Counted from the first letter of the stretch, positions 18,561 through 26,516 are shown. The stretch is 36,151 bases of DNA from Candidatus Melainabacteria bacterium (GCA_020854255.1 JADZFV010000373.1:1-36151), one strand, 5' to 3'. Numbers and translations: made by a program. The notes: generated by a model from the sequence alone, not told the origin.

Positions 18561-18692
18561 TCATGATGGTTTGATGCTGTCGTCCGCTAAGTAGTCACTG
18601 CGGCTGACTTTGTCATTGAACCAGGTCGTTATGCAGGTGGTTGCGACTATTACGAGCAGGCTGGTCAATACAGACATCGTTGCTTTTCCCAT
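18561..18692 (-). CDS. Small single-span membrane peptide (43 aa)
   Basis: A 43-codon frame begins at ATG 18692 (minus) with AAAAAGG five bases upstream and a TACAAT -10 element further up. It reads MGKATMSVLTSLLVIVATTC, then ITTWFNDKVSRSDYLADDSI before the last residues KPS. One hydrophobic helix (residues 6-24) and a charged tail make it a plausible membrane peptide. It ends 45 bases before the glycosyltransferase start on the same strand, so it may be the first gene of that operon. Family unknown. Confidence 0.55.
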   Translation of the reverse strand: MGKATMSVLTSLLVIVATTCITTWFNDKVSRSDYLADDSIKPS

Positions 18693-18716
18693 GGGAGCCT
18701 TTTTACGAGTTAGAAA

Positions 18717-18722
18717 ATTGTA
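18717..18722 (-). promoter_or_regulatory. -10 element for the small peptide/GT4/YyaL unit
   Basis: TACAAT on the minus strand, 24 bases before the small-peptide ATG. No convincing -35 is seen at 16-18 bases. Confidence 0.4.
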
Positions 18723-19184
18723 TCTGTGTCAGGCGGCATACGCATCGGGGTGAAAACTTATATCAATGAAATATAGTTAGCTTTCGGTCGCATTTCTCCA
18801 GATTTTCGGCGACCTGAATGTCCGCTTTTCAGTGATTGAGATCGGCGTGTTCAATCGCTATTTCATGAAAATGCCTATTGCCGAGTTAAAACGCTGGGTC
18901 TCGTTGAAAAAGCTCTCAATATGCGCACTTCAGAGAATGACTTTAATGAACCTTGCTGGAGCTTTCTGAAGAAAGTCAGCTCTCATCAGGGTTTCCTGAG
19001 GGATTTTCTTTGCGAGATTTTCCGAAAACCCCCACAAAAACGGTGGTAACAGCTAGAATAGAAACAGGTACAGCCTATCGAGTGTATTTAGGGTACATCC
19101 AGTCAGGTCGCCGATTCATTCAATCGGTCATATCTTGCGCATTTAGCTGTCAGCGTCTCTCCTTGTCACCATCGGAATCCATCA
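18723..19184. other. Long non-coding divergent region with hairpins
   Basis: No gene is supported. A 113-codon plus-strand frame at 18953 has no ribosome-binding site and overlaps the next gene. Inverted repeats are seen: GGTCGC/GCGACC (18786-18814), GATTGA/TCAATC (18834-18856) and GAGCTTTC-tgaa-GAAAGTCAGCTC (18959-18982). A possible -10, TAGAAT (19054-19059), lies before the SRPBCC gene. A structured transcript is possible but no clear terminator is present. Confidence 0.35.
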
Positions 19185-19790
19185 TTGCCACTTACAAAAT
19201 CCAGGTTTCCGCGTCTCATGGTACTTTTCACATCCCTAATCGGCTTCGTTGCACTATTTCTTTTTTCGATTTCGAGTCCGGCTGCTTTCGCTAAGTGCTC
19301 AGACAGAGAAGGCGCGCGCGGACAAATTGAGATCAAAGCCCCGGCCCGCATCGTCTGGGAAGCTGTACACAAGGAAAGAGCTGAAGATCCCGATCTCAGC
19401 TACAGCAAAGTAGTTGAAAAACTAGGCGACAAAATCATGCTGGAACAGAAATTCAACGGCATGCCGATTATTGGCGAAGCCGTTTGTTTGCTGGAACAAA
19501 CCGAAACTTTGAACCAAAGAATCGACTACAAGTTGGTTCGCTCCGACAAATTTAAATCCTTGCGCGGCAGCTGGACTTTGACAGATTTGCCCGACGGCAT
19601 AACGAGATTGGAACTGCATTCGGTGCTAAACACCGGCTTGCCTTTCTCCCAAACCATTGTCAATCATGTACTGAAAGGGCGCATAAACAAACGGCTAGAA
19701 AGAGTAAAAGCTTCGGCAGAAAGAATTCTGGAAGCTGAGTCTCTCAACGTCAACCCTGCTCTGGCCGGCAAACAAAACGGTCTGGACTAG
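19185..19790 (+). CDS. Secreted SRPBCC/polyketide-cyclase-like protein
   Basis: A 201-residue protein with a signal peptide: MPLTKSRFPR, a hydrophobic core VLFTSLIGFVALFLFSI and a cleavage site near AFA-KC. The mature part has the START/SRPBCC pattern: GQIEIKAPARIVWEAVHKER at the first strand, RGSWTLTDLPDGITRLEL in the sheet, and a long C-terminal helix LKGRINKRLERVKASAERIL. Such proteins bind hydrophobic ligands; the ligand is unknown. The first codon is TTG 19185 with a GGA nine bases upstream. The internal ATG at 19218 would remove the positive n-region and has no ribosome-binding site. It stands alone, convergent with the minus-strand gene at 19938. Confidence 0.75.
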   Translation: MPLTKSRFPRLMVLFTSLIGFVALFLFSISSPAAFAKCSDREGARGQIEIKAPARIVWEAVHKERAEDPDLSYSKVVEKLGDKIMLEQKFNGMPIIGEAVCLLEQTETLNQRIDYKLVRSDKFKSLRGSWTLTDLPDGITRLELHSVLNTGLPFSQTIVNHVLKGRINKRLERVKASAERILEAESLNVNPALAGKQNGLD

Positions 19791-19937
19791 CCGTCTGAGT
19801 ACTGGGTGGCTTGTTTGCCACAGGCTTGATCGTCAGGCGCTGCTGTTTAGCGTTACGACCGGCCGGTATAACTGGTTTGGCAGTCTTCACAGGACAACTT
19901 GGAGATTTGTTTTCACAAAGGTTGATTGGCTGGGAGT

Positions 19938-20687
19938 TTAGCCGCCGGCGGCGGCGAGAAGTCCGTCATAAAGCAGGATGTTGGCGTCCAGGACTCCTTG
20001 CAAGCCATCCAGCACTGATTCGACACCATTTTCTCTGTCAGCAAAGAACACGGCCAGCGCTACAGACTCGTCTGAATGTTCTACTTCTACTGTCACGTGG
20101 TCGAACCATATATGTTGATCGAGACCGAGAAATGCGAATGATTTTTGCATGTGGCGAAATTCTTCAATGGCCAAAATTTCAGTGGCGGTGATGGCGCCTG
20201 CCGAAATTGCCGGAAACAAGAGATAAGCTTCCAGTCCGGTATTTTCCGGAAAGTAGAATTGCGGCACTTGTTGCATGTACTTTTTGACGCCGGCTGTAAG
20301 CGGAGCTTCACGCAGTTCTTCGGCAGTAACCCCGGACTGAAATGCCAGATCGTGCAGTTGTAATTGATGGCGATGATCGGGATTGCCGTTGCCGTATTCG
20401 TTGCGCACATTCTCGAGGATATAGCCCACAGCCTCCTCCGGCATTATTGTCGCGGCTTTGAGCAATAACCGGCGCAAAAGTGACGCGTGCGCGTCATAGT
20501 TGGCGAGAAAACCGCATAGCTGTTGATGATTGAGTTTTGTCCGATCGAGATAGTCGAATAACGGATGACTTGAGCAAGGATGCTCCGCAGCGATTGCTCT
20601 TGCAGTCGCTGCCATTTTTTCTTTGGTGATGGAAGATGGCACGCGCCCGGCTTTCAGGAGCGCCGCGCTTCCCGTAAGCTCAACCAT
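19938..20687 (-). CDS. Heme-oxygenase-like diiron (iron-containing redox) protein
   Basis: A 249-residue all-helical protein of the TenA/PqqC/heme-oxygenase-like fold. The segment ENVRNEYGNGNPDHRHQLQL has the E...G.G.....H pattern of iron-containing redox enzymes (HDO family). The later EEFRHMQ and WFDHVTVEVEHSDE supply a second set of Glu/His ligands, so a diiron site is likely. HDO proteins carry out varied oxidations or cleavages; the substrate here is unknown. It starts seven bases after the trxB stop, so it is co-transcribed with thioredoxin reductase. The ribosome-binding site at ATG 20687 is weak; Met25 is a possible alternative start. Confidence 0.72.
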   Translation of the reverse strand: MVELTGSAALLKAGRVPSSITKEKMAATARAIAAEHPCSSHPLFDYLDRTKLNHQQLCGFLANYDAHASLLRRLLLKAATIMPEEAVGYILENVRNEYGNGNPDHRHQLQLHDLAFQSGVTAEELREAPLTAGVKKYMQQVPQFYFPENTGLEAYLLFPAISAGAITATEILAIEEFRHMQKSFAFLGLDQHIWFDHVTVEVEHSDESVALAVFFADRENGVESVLDGLQGVLDANILLYDGLLAAAGG

Positions 20688-20694
20688 GAAAATT

Positions 20695-21711
20695 TCAGGC
20701 TCCCGCTTTGGCAGCGGGTTCGCGCACGGAGGAAGCGGCTCCGGCGTTTGCTTCTTCAGGCTTTCCCAACTCGCCTTCAGCCTCTTCTTTCTCGAGCAGC
20801 CACTGCGCTTCCAGGGCTGCCTGGCAGCCGGTGCCGGCTGCAGTCACTGCTTGTCTGTAGACTGAATCCATCACGTCGCCGGCAGCGAAGACGCCGACCA
20901 CGTTGGTCTGCACTGAGCCGTTCTTGGTTATGATATAGCCATTTTCATCGAGCGGCAAATGACCTTTGAACAAATCGGTGTTCGGCTGGTGACCGATGGC
21001 GATGAAAACACCGTCGGCAGGCAGTTCTTGCACTTCATTCGTTTTGATATTGCGCACTTTCACGCCTGTTACTTCGCCTTTTGAAACATCAGTGATGTCT
21101 TCCAAAACAGAATTGAGAAGATAGTTGACTTTGGTATTGCGCTTGGCGCGCTCAACCATAATCGCCGACGCTCTGAAGGCTTCACGCCTGTGAATGAGCG
21201 TCACGGACGTAGCGAATCTGGTCAAGAACATTGCTTCTTCAAGGGCGGTGTCGCCGCCTCCGACCACGAAGACTTTCTTCTCTTTGAAGAAGAAGCCGTC
21301 ACAAGTCGCACAGGCAGACACGCCATGACCCATCAATTTGGATTCTGCTTCCAGCCCGAGCAATTTGGCTGAGGCTCCGGTGCAGATGATCAGCACATCG
21401 GTGATGATTTCTTCGCTCGAGGTTTTGATAGTGAATGGGCGTTTTGACAGGTCGATGGACTCTGCGTTGTCGTAGATGTACTGAGTACCGAAGCGTTCTG
21501 CTTGAGCAATCATTTGCTCCATCAGCTCCGGACCTTGAATGCCTTTCGGGAAGCCGGGGAAATTTTCGACATCGGTGGTAATGGTCAGCTGACCGCCGGT
21601 TTGCAGCCCTTGAATGACCAAAGGCTCAAGATTGGCTCGGGCTGCGTAGATTGCTGCGGTCAGACCGGCAGCTCCAGACCCAAGGATTGTCACTTTCTTT
21701 CTGATAGACAT
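20695..21711 (-). CDS. trxB: Thioredoxin-disulfide reductase
   Basis: A 338-residue flavoprotein that reduces thioredoxin with NADPH. It shows the FAD-binding GSGAAGLTAAIYAARA, the redox-active disulfide CATC (Cys134, Cys137) followed by DGFF, the NADPH-binding GGGDTALEEA and HRREAFRAS, and the C-terminal FAD motif GVFAAGDVMDSVYRQAVTAA. It is full length with an extra 30-residue Ala/Glu-rich tail. A TACAAT -10 lies about 30 bases upstream. It is followed after seven bases by the diiron-type gene. Confidence 0.96.
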   Translation of the reverse strand: MSIRKKVTILGSGAAGLTAAIYAARANLEPLVIQGLQTGGQLTITTDVENFPGFPKGIQGPELMEQMIAQAERFGTQYIYDNAESIDLSKRPFTIKTSSEEIITDVLIICTGASAKLLGLEAESKLMGHGVSACATCDGFFFKEKKVFVVGGGDTALEEAMFLTRFATSVTLIHRREAFRASAIMVERAKRNTKVNYLLNSVLEDITDVSKGEVTGVKVRNIKTNEVQELPADGVFIAIGHQPNTDLFKGHLPLDENGYIITKNGSVQTNVVGVFAAGDVMDSVYRQAVTAAGTGCQAALEAQWLLEKEEAEGELGKPEEANAGAASSVREPAAKAGA

Positions 21712-21739
21712 CGGCTCGTTACCCCGGACTCGTCATTAG

Positions 21740-21768
21740 ATTGTAGGACCGGAAAGGGCTTATATTCA
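21740..21768 (-). promoter_or_regulatory. Promoter of trxB
   Basis: On the minus strand a -10 TACAAT (21740-21745) is preceded at 17 bases by TGAATA (21763-21768). The -10 is good and the -35 weak. Placement 29 bases before ATG is suitable. Confidence 0.5.
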
Positions 21769-21863
21769 GGAGATTCACGATAACTTATCAATTGGCATCC
21801 CCCTTGAGCGAACCAATGCGCAGCTATCAAGGGCTCTGAACATCAGGCAACAAGGCTTTCTCT

Positions 21864-21884
21864 GGAAAACCCCGGCTTTGGGTT
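21864..21884 (-). terminator. Terminator after the CHAD gene
   Basis: Minus strand: AACCC pairs with GGGTT over the loop AAAGCCG, followed by TTCC. It lies 23-43 bases after the CHAD stop. Confidence 0.45.
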
Positions 21885-21906
21885 GCAAAGGAGTTTTTCA
21901 ATTTAA

Positions 21907-22845
21907 TCAGCCGTCGGCCGAATCCAGGCTGGTGACACTGGGCCTCAGCCCAAACGGCAAATTGATGCGCAATGAGTCGAAATCGGACAACAGCTTGAGC
22001 TTTTGCTCCTGCAATTTGATCATAGCTCTGGTTGCACCGGCATCCTGAGCGGCAACAGCTCCAACAAGCTGGCTCAACCGCTCGAGGTCGTTGAGCTTTC
22101 CGAGCAATTGCTGAGCGCGCACCAGCTCTAAATTGGTCAGACCGAAAAAGTCGGCAAGCAGATAGCGCCAGGCTTTCACAACCAGACGCAATTCGTGCAA
22201 TTCGGCAGGAGTGTGGGCATGCGCTTCCAGAGCGCGGGCTGTATCTTCCTGTTCGGCAAGCAAGGGCTCCAGATGGCTGTAGGCGGACTGAAACAGCCTG
22301 GATGATCCTGCATGTTTGACGGCAATTTGTTGAGGGCGCTTTAAGAGAAACTTCAAAAGGTCTTTTGAAAGACGTTTTACTTTCACCCGCTCCAGCCGTT
22401 TTGCAACTTTCGCGCCGGCCCTGGCACGTTCTTTCTTGAATACTTTATTCACCGAAGCAGGCAGTGTGTATTCTTCGGCAAGTTCAATGTTTACGTCCCA
22501 ATCTCGCGCCTGGCCCAGAAGTTTGTGCAGTTTTCTGAGCGGATTGCCGGTGCGCTTCCAGAATTTTTTCTCGTTCCAGCCGTCGCGCTCCAGAACGCTC
22601 CAAATAGATTCCCAGCGCCTGAGCACGACGCGGGTTTCATGCACGAGTTTTGGCGCCGGCTCTTTGCCAAGCTTCGCCTTGGCCAATTTTTTCAGCACTT
22701 TCTCAACGTCTTCGTATATGCCTAATGCGGTTTTCTGCTCGAGTTCCAGCCAGGCCTGCTCGCGCAAATGAGGCGGTGCCGTTTCCGGTGCCTCGCGTAT
22801 GCCTTGCAGTCGACTGAGCCGATTTTCCAGAGGAATCAAAACCAT
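21907..22845 (-). CDS. CHAD domain protein
   Basis: A 312-residue helical protein with the two conserved-histidine repeats of the CHAD domain: KLVHETRVVLRRWESIW and, in the second half, LHELRLVVKAWRYLLADFF. It is rich in Lys/Arg, as CHAD proteins are. CHAD domains bind inorganic polyphosphate and often sit on polyphosphate granules; that the function holds here is inference. No CYTH (triphosphatase) domain is attached. The ATG lies three bases after the stop of the glycosyltransferase gene, so the two are coupled. Confidence 0.87.
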   Translation of the reverse strand: MVLIPLENRLSRLQGIREAPETAPPHLREQAWLELEQKTALGIYEDVEKVLKKLAKAKLGKEPAPKLVHETRVVLRRWESIWSVLERDGWNEKKFWKRTGNPLRKLHKLLGQARDWDVNIELAEEYTLPASVNKVFKKERARAGAKVAKRLERVKVKRLSKDLLKFLLKRPQQIAVKHAGSSRLFQSAYSHLEPLLAEQEDTARALEAHAHTPAELHELRLVVKAWRYLLADFFGLTNLELVRAQQLLGKLNDLERLSQLVGAVAAQDAGATRAMIKLQEQKLKLLSDFDSLRINLPFGLRPSVTSLDSADG

Positions 22846-22848
22846 AAA

Positions 22849-24213
22849 CTATTTTATCCAGTCCTCAATAATCTGTTTTGAACGTTTGACCACCAGGTCT
22901 TTTCCGCCTCTTGCATAAACAGCCTGCGCCCGTTCGACAAAAGAAGGCATGGTCACTTTTCTATATTCCGGCAAGTGATGAGGCTGCCTGAGAAATTGGC
23001 GCAGCGGCTCTGCCGCGTTGGACCAGACAAAATTTTCCGCCAGCGCTCGTGATCCCTGGCGACATTGTTCTGCCCGTTTTGGATCGTTCAATAACTCCCC
23101 TATCGCGCGTACCCAACCGTCGACATCGCCATAATCGAGAGCACGTCCGGCGTTATGCGATTCGATTAATTCGGCCAGCTGATCGCCGCCAGTAGTCAGC
23201 ACAGGCAAATTCGCCCAAAAATAGTCCAGCAGCCTGGTGCGAAATGAAAAACGTGTCTCCGGCAAATCGAAGTGCGCCGAAACTCCGATGTCGGCATCGA
23301 GCAAGAAATTGACGCGATCATCATAAGGCGTCCACTCTTCGTGGAAGAAAACTATGCGATTTAATACTTTCAATTCTTTGGCCAGCTCTTTGGCTTTCAC
23401 TGCCATGTCCATCAAGGGCACCTGCGGATTTGGTGATTTCATGCCCATGAAAAACAAACGCAAATTGGCAATCGACTCAGAGGCGCGTGCAGCTGCACGA
23501 ATGACTGTGAGCGGATCGAACCAATCCCAGATGCCGCCGCCCCAGAGTAGAAGTTTGTCTTCAACGCCTATGCCTTCGATGTTTCCTTTGGCTCCTTTGC
23601 CACGTCTGAGCGGCTTGCCCTCCTGCAGCCCAAAAGGAATTACGTCGATCAATTTGCGCATAGACGGATCGAATGAATACATATCGGGATTGATTCTTCC
23701 AAGCGCGCAATAGCGCCCCAGCCAGTAGTCGCGCTGGCGCTCGGAGGCGCAAACGGAAAAATCGCATGCCACCATATGCTGTTCCAGAACTTTATGCATC
23801 AGTCTGTAACTGGCATTGGCCGCCACATCCGAATTTTGATACTGAACCAGGATTGAAAACAGATAAGGGTCGTAGAGATCCACAGTCAAATACTTGCCCA
23901 TGGCCGCCAATCCAGGATATGGCTTCAATACATTTGCCTGGATGAATATTGCATCATGCTCGCCGGCAAGTTTGTATAATGCCGATTTGCTCAACCCGCC
24001 CTTGAGCTGAAAGGTGTCCGGCAGATTTCGCCTTTCTTTCAATTCCCGGAGCACATCGTCAGGAATTTTGTGCGGTGTAAAGACTGTGACAGAAACTTCA
24101 TCGGACAGAGCCAGCCCCAGCTCGAAAGCCCGGATTGCCGGACCGGCCATCTGCCTGGCGATCGGCTCTAGAGTGACAAAAATTATGCTTTTGCAGGAAT
24201 CCACAGTTCTCAT
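22849..24213 (-). CDS. GT4-like glycosyltransferase
   Basis: A 454-residue GT-B-type protein. The N-terminal half has IIFVTLEPIARQMAGPAIRA, the acceptor-side loop, and YLTVDLYDPYLFSILVQYQN. The donor half starts with LLLWGGGIWDWFDPLTVIRA, followed by RIVFFHEEWTPYDDRVNFLL and SAHFDLPETRFSFRTRLLDY, which takes the place of the usual EPFG...E loop. This form is known among cell-surface polysaccharide loci; the sugar is not predictable. It is preceded by a 13-codon ORF whose stop overlaps its ATG and followed three bases later by the CHAD gene. Confidence 0.85.
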   Translation of the reverse strand: MRTVDSCKSIIFVTLEPIARQMAGPAIRAFELGLALSDEVSVTVFTPHKIPDDVLRELKERRNLPDTFQLKGGLSKSALYKLAGEHDAIFIQANVLKPYPGLAAMGKYLTVDLYDPYLFSILVQYQNSDVAANASYRLMHKVLEQHMVACDFSVCASERQRDYWLGRYCALGRINPDMYSFDPSMRKLIDVIPFGLQEGKPLRRGKGAKGNIEGIGVEDKLLLWGGGIWDWFDPLTVIRAAARASESIANLRLFFMGMKSPNPQVPLMDMAVKAKELAKELKVLNRIVFFHEEWTPYDDRVNFLLDADIGVSAHFDLPETRFSFRTRLLDYFWANLPVLTTGGDQLAELIESHNAGRALDYGDVDGWVRAIGELLNDPKRAEQCRQGSRALAENFVWSNAAEPLRQFLRQPHHLPEYRKVTMPSFVERAQAVYARGGKDLVVKRSKQIIEDWIK

Positions 24214-24251
24214 AAAAACGGCAAAATTAGAGCATTTTCCCAGCGCGCCAT
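24210..24251 (-). CDS. 13-codon upstream ORF coupled to the glycosyltransferase
   Basis: ATG at 24251 (minus) follows AAGGAG with a 5-base spacer, the best Shine-Dalgarno in this neighbourhood. It encodes MARWENALILPFL and stops at TGA 24210-24212, which overlaps the glycosyltransferase ATG (ATGA). The downstream gene has no Shine-Dalgarno of its own, so translation may depend on this ORF. TATAAT just ahead of the ATG could also be a -10 sequence, in which case this ORF would be chance. Confidence 0.5.
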   Translation of the reverse strand: MARWENALILPFL

Positions 24252-24342
24252 TATATCTCCTTCAGTAAAGCTAAGGTGGCTTTCAAGAGATTATGTACAA
24301 TATGTGATTCGAACTGAAAGAAGTTCAGGCGGCATAAAGAAA

Positions 24343-25359
24343 ATGGCAAACCCACTAATTAGCGTTGTAATACCCAACTGGAACGGGAAGAAATTCCTGG
24401 CTGGTTGCCTGGATTCGCTCTTGGCGCAGACCTACGAGCCGATTGAGGTAGTAATTGTCGACAATGGTTCGAAAGACGGGTCTGTAGAGTATCTCAAGGA
24501 AAATTACCCGCACGTAAAGCTCGTAACATTTCCGGTCAATACCGGCTTCAGCCCGGCTGTAAATGCAGGCATCAAAGCATCGACCGGTCAAATGGTGGCG
24601 CTTTTAAACAATGACACGGTAGTAGAGCCTACCTGGATGTCCGAGCTGATCAAAGCTATGGACGAGCATCCCGAAGCTGGCAGCGCCGGTTGCAAGATGC
24701 TGGCCTATGACGATCATGCATTGCTCGATGGCGCCGGTGATGGATACAGGCGCGGCGGCTTGCCAGGACGGATCGGACATAAAGAACGCGACACCGGTCG
24801 CTTCAATCGCAAACGCTATTTACTTGGCGCCTGCGGAGGCGCGGCTCTTTATCGCCGCGAATTGTTTGCCGATATCGGATATTTCGACGAAGACTATTTC
24901 GCTTATCTGGAAGATGTCGATCTCGGACTGCGCGCGCAAGCTGCTGGTTATAAATGCATCTATGTGCCGAGTTCTATTGTCTATCATCTGGGCTGCGGCA
25001 CCACCGGTAGTGGCTATAGCCCGCTTGTTGTTCGCCTCTCCGCGCGCAATAATTGGAACACCATCGTCAAAAATATTCCCACACCGCTGCTTTGGAAATT
25101 TCTTCCGCATATTTGCTTCTGGCAGTTCTACTACCTGGCAGTCGTAACCATACGGGGCGGTCAGCTTTTGCCCTGGCTGAAAGGCACGTATGAGGCTCTG
25201 AAGCTCTTGCCCAAGATGCTTGAAAAACGCCGCGAGATCAATCGCCTGAGAAGAACCTCTGTGGAATATTTAGAACAATTGATCGTTGAAAGCGAAAGAG
25301 ATTTAGGCGACTCCAAGACGCGCCTGTACAAACAGCACCTGGCCAGTATCAGCCGCTAG
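24343..25359 (+). CDS. GT2-family glycosyltransferase (rhamnosyltransferase-like)
   Basis: A 338-residue GT-A-fold enzyme. ISVVIPNWNGKKFLAGCLDS starts the nucleotide-binding domain, VVIVDNGSKDGS follows, and NNDT (in ALLNNDTVVEP) supplies the metal-binding acid. The catalytic ED is in YLEDVDLGLRAQAAG. This is the WbbL-like subgroup, which builds surface polysaccharides at the membrane; the actual sugar is unknown. The C-terminal 80 residues contain hydrophobic, aromatic helices (HICFWQFYYLAVVTI), suggesting membrane attachment. ATG 24343 is chosen over GTG 24304 because it starts directly at the fold. A TACAAT sits at 24296-24301. It is divergent from the GT4/CHAD pair. Confidence 0.9.
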   Translation: MANPLISVVIPNWNGKKFLAGCLDSLLAQTYEPIEVVIVDNGSKDGSVEYLKENYPHVKLVTFPVNTGFSPAVNAGIKASTGQMVALLNNDTVVEPTWMSELIKAMDEHPEAGSAGCKMLAYDDHALLDGAGDGYRRGGLPGRIGHKERDTGRFNRKRYLLGACGGAALYRRELFADIGYFDEDYFAYLEDVDLGLRAQAAGYKCIYVPSSIVYHLGCGTTGSGYSPLVVRLSARNNWNTIVKNIPTPLLWKFLPHICFWQFYYLAVVTIRGGQLLPWLKGTYEALKLLPKMLEKRREINRLRRTSVEYLEQLIVESERDLGDSKTRLYKQHLASISR

Positions 25360-25372
25360 AGCCGGGAGTTTC

Positions 25373-25388
25373 CCCTCCTTGTGGAGGG
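25373..25388 (+). terminator. GC hairpin after the GT2 gene
   Basis: CCCTCC-TTGT-GGAGGG, 14 bases after the stop. It has no T run, so termination is uncertain. Confidence 0.4.
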
Positions 25389-25461
25389 CAGACGCCATGG
25401 CTCCACCTGGTTTAAAACAGAACCCACTCAGGCAGGGCGATGCATGGCGCAGCCCCTACAG
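25388..25461 (-). repeat. Dispersed palindromic repeat, copy 6
   Basis: On the minus strand it begins TGTAGGGGCTGCGCCATGCA, continues TCGCCCTG and ends GCCATGGCGTCTGCC. The blocks TGTAGGGG, GCCATG, GCCCTG and CATGGCGTC are in the same order as in copy 1 (342-404). It lies between the convergent GT2 and Fur-like genes. Confidence 0.6.
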
Positions 25462-25463
25462 CT

Positions 25464-26270
25464 CTACGTGTTTTCTTCCTGCGATCTGGGCAGCACTGCA
25501 AGCGCTTGCTGGCACAGTTTTACGGCTTCGCTCAAACGCATAACGGTGTTTTCCATTTGCTGGTGAGCTTTCGATGATTTGCGCGAATCGATCGAATCAA
25601 TCGTCTGTCGCAGCGACGCAAGTGAATCTTCAAGCAACGACTCGGAGTTCAAAATCAGCTCCACCACTTGCTTAAGGCGATAGGTTTCGTCCTTTGCGCG
25701 GCAGTCGCCGCAATATCCGAGAATGTCAAAACGGCTGGAGCGGTGCTCGAAGCCTTTGCGTTGCGCTACTGACTTTCCAAAACCTCTAATCAAGTCGTCG
25801 ATGAACTCAATAGTTAACCCGCAGCCCAGGCAAATCAAATGATCGTGATCCGGACCTTCCTCTGAGGGTTCGTATCGCATTCCGCGGTCGCCGGAAACTG
25901 TATTGACATTGCCGTCCGCTTTCAATCGATGAAGATTGCGGTAAACAGTGGAGAGACTGAGCTCATAACCCATTTCGATTGCGCGCTCGTAAACTTCAGC
26001 GGCTGTGACGTGGGTGCCTTTCGGGAATGACTTGACAATGGTGGAGATAGATTCTTGCGCCTGGCCGTGCCGTCCCATTTTTTTGCCGGCTCTGCTGAAA
26101 CTTTCTTGGTCTTCACTTCCTTCTCGATCTTTTATATGTTGATCGCAGTCCATCTCTTCGGAATCAGAATCTAACTGTTCAAAACCGGAGTCTGTTTGTT
26201 CGACCTTGAAATCGCCGGCCTTTATGTTCGGCGATTTATTTTCAAGATTATCGCCAGGTTTGTTTGTCAT
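25464..26270 (-). CDS. Fur-family regulator with extended termini
   Basis: A 268-residue protein whose central part (about 65-192) is a complete Fur/Zur/PerR module: a winged helix (VTAAEVYERAIEMGYELSLS, TVYRNLHRL), the metal-binding HDHLICLGC (His142, His144, Cys147, Cys150) and the second pair YCGDC (Cys187, Cys190). The two CxxC pairs make the structural zinc site. Unusually, an acidic 65-residue N-terminal extension and a 75-residue helical C-terminal extension flank it; normal Fur proteins have 130-160 residues. Which metal or signal it senses cannot be told. A good TTGACA-18-TATCAT promoter lies upstream. The ATG 26270 lacks a clear ribosome-binding site; Met40 or Met65 might be used instead. 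Confidence 0.87.
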   Translation of the reverse strand: MTNKPGDNLENKSPNIKAGDFKVEQTDSGFEQLDSDSEEMDCDQHIKDREGSEDQESFSRAGKKMGRHGQAQESISTIVKSFPKGTHVTAAEVYERAIEMGYELSLSTVYRNLHRLKADGNVNTVSGDRGMRYEPSEEGPDHDHLICLGCGLTIEFIDDLIRGFGKSVAQRKGFEHRSSRFDILGYCGDCRAKDETYRLKQVVELILNSESLLEDSLASLRQTIDSIDSRKSSKAHQQMENTVMRLSEAVKLCQQALAVLPRSQEENT

Positions 26271-26313
26271 CGCTTTGAAAATACTATTGAGAAAATTGTC
26301 AGCTCGTAAGTGG

Positions 26314-26343
26314 ATGATATGGCCTCCGCATCTGTGCTGTCAA
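26314..26343 (-). promoter_or_regulatory. Promoter of the Fur-like gene
   Basis: Minus strand: TTGACA (26338-26343), 18-base spacer, TATCAT (26314-26319). It is the best sigma70-type match in the window. Confidence 0.65.
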
Positions 26344-26486
26344 ATTGCTGAGAGGCTGCCATTTAGCGGTCGTTACGTTGGCATAAACTTTGATTGTAAA
26401 TAAACAGCCCTTTTCGTTTTTGCCTGCTCTCTTGACAATTGGTCTTGAAGCGCAGCTGGTCTGTAAATTTCAATATGATGTACGTC

Positions 26487-26516
26487 TTGACAGTAGTATG
26501 GTGAGTTTTTGTTAAT
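26487..26516 (+). promoter_or_regulatory. Possible promoter of the structured RNA or gntR leader
   Basis: TTGACA (26487-26492), 18-base spacer, GTTAAT (26511-26516). Further TTGACA hexamers occur at 26432-26437 and 26516-26521. A start near 26523 would put hairpin GCAAATC/GATTTGC at the very 5' end of the transcript. Confidence 0.4.

Noticed and set aside
18953-19294. 113-codon plus-strand frame
   Set aside because: Overlaps the signal-peptide start of the SRPBCC gene in another frame; no ribosome-binding site and composition unlike protein.
19750-19940. Open minus-strand stretch after the diiron gene, reading INLCENKSPSCPVKTAKP and onward
   Set aside because: No start codon or ribosome-binding site and a different frame from the gene before it; could be a decayed C-terminus but the evidence is too thin.
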